Assembly: GCA_003560215.1 (NCBI GenBank)
Contig: PWIY01000255.1
Span: 1 to 15,989, forward strand
Direction: 5' to 3'
DNA: 15,989 bases
Source: Bacteroidales bacterium
GTDB lineage: Bacteria > Bacteroidota > Bacteroidia > Bacteroidales > UBA7960
Within the stretch, counting starts at the first letter, position 1. Each line of letters opens with the position of its first letter. This document shows positions 15,619 through 15,989 of the stretch, one piece after another. Position numbers and translations under genes: made by a program. The notes beneath the pieces are model-generated. The model did not search any database and was not told where the DNA came from. It saw only the letters and a list, made by a program, of their open reading frames with translations.

Positions 15619-15989
15619 TCACGGCCTCCACTTCAGCCGGTCATTCAGGTTCAGCATATTGTATTCCCCCATGATCTCCACCACCTTATCCAGGGGTATG
15701 GCTTTTGCCTCATTCCCGTTATTCCCGACCATGTCTTCCGCCATAAACATTGAATTATAGATGGCTTCCTGTGTGGCTTCTTCCACCGCCTGGAAAAAAG
15801 TGTTCATATCGTTATTCCCGATTAGTGCCGGAATTTCCACGGGTTCCCTGCCAGTTACATACGGAATCGTATAAGCCGTTGAAAAGGCAATGGCAAAATC
15901 ACCCGATCCGTTCGACATGAAGTTGGTGGTCCTTCCCATACCAACAAATGATCGTTTTGCCATCCGTTCCAGGTTCCGCTCCCCGACGC
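15619..15989 (-). CDS. P1-family (DmpA-like) peptidase, C-terminal part (5' end outside window)
   Basis: The frame stays open to the right edge, so the true start lies beyond base 15989; 122 residues are visible. RNLERMAKRSFVGMGRT followed by NGSGDFAIAFSTA is the characteristic C-terminal block of peptidase family S58 (DmpA/BapA). The ending contains the family's GNEAKAIPL segment. Family members are self-cleaving N-terminal-nucleophile aminopeptidases; DmpA releases D- and L-residues and BapA beta-amino acids. The autocleavage serine would lie upstream, outside the window. The internal ATG at 15963 falls inside the conserved block and is not the start. The gene is on the same strand as the serine hydrolase and racemase, 169 bp upstream of the former. 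Confidence 0.9.
   Translation of the reverse strand, partial: VGERNLERMAKRSFVGMGRTTNFMSNGSGDFAIAFSTAYTIPYVTGREPVEIPALIGNNDMNTFFQAVEEATQEAIYNSMFMAEDMVGNNGNEAKAIPLDKVVEIMGEYNMLNLNDRLKWRP

Overview
The window reads as Bacteroidota DNA. It encodes cargo proteins with both type A and type B type IX secretion (T9SS) C-terminal domains and a PorP/SprF-family outer-membrane protein. Genes lack clear Shine-Dalgarno sites, and there is a good Bacteroidota-type promoter (TTTG, 20-nt spacer, TAnnTTTG). I cannot assign a genus; the content fits a free-living, surface-active member of the phylum.

Left part (1-10737): a very large surface protein gene enters from the left edge. It carries at least eight DUF7507-like repeats, one Ig-like linker domain, ten DUF11 repeats and a type B (CHU_C) sorting domain. 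It is followed 21 bp later by a PorP/SprF-like gene, its likely outer-membrane partner. Convergent to these lies a 1030-residue secreted protein with a cohesin-like domain, eight InlB-type repeats, two PEGA/carboxypeptidase-regulatory-like domains and a type A sorting domain.

Middle (10738-12435): an approximately 0.8-kb gene-free stretch rich in hairpins, with a degenerate direct repeat and one strong terminator. Next comes a small secreted cohesin-like protein whose C-terminus resembles an IPTL-type sorting tail. Three different surface-sorting signals (type B, type A, IPTL-like) therefore occur within 12 kb, all on proteins that look adhesive or structural.

Right part (12436-15989): an exported nitroreductase-family protein, a tRNA-Arg(TCT) gene on the minus strand with its own promoter and terminator, then a minus-strand cluster. 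In transcription order the cluster is a P1-family (DmpA-like) peptidase cut by the right edge, a lipoprotein serine hydrolase of the class C beta-lactamase fold, and an Asp/Glu racemase-family protein. The last two are separated by 3 bp and are surely co-transcribed. Together the three suggest processing of peptides containing D-amino acids, an inference from family membership. Between the peptidase and the hydrolase lies a tandem array of five short hairpins whose stems differ in sequence but stay self-complementary.

The observations most worth following are the higher-order repeat structure of the giant protein, the covarying hairpin array at 15489-15612, the IPTL-like tail protein and the peptidase/hydrolase/racemase cluster. 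I found no CRISPR array, transposase, integrase or phage gene.
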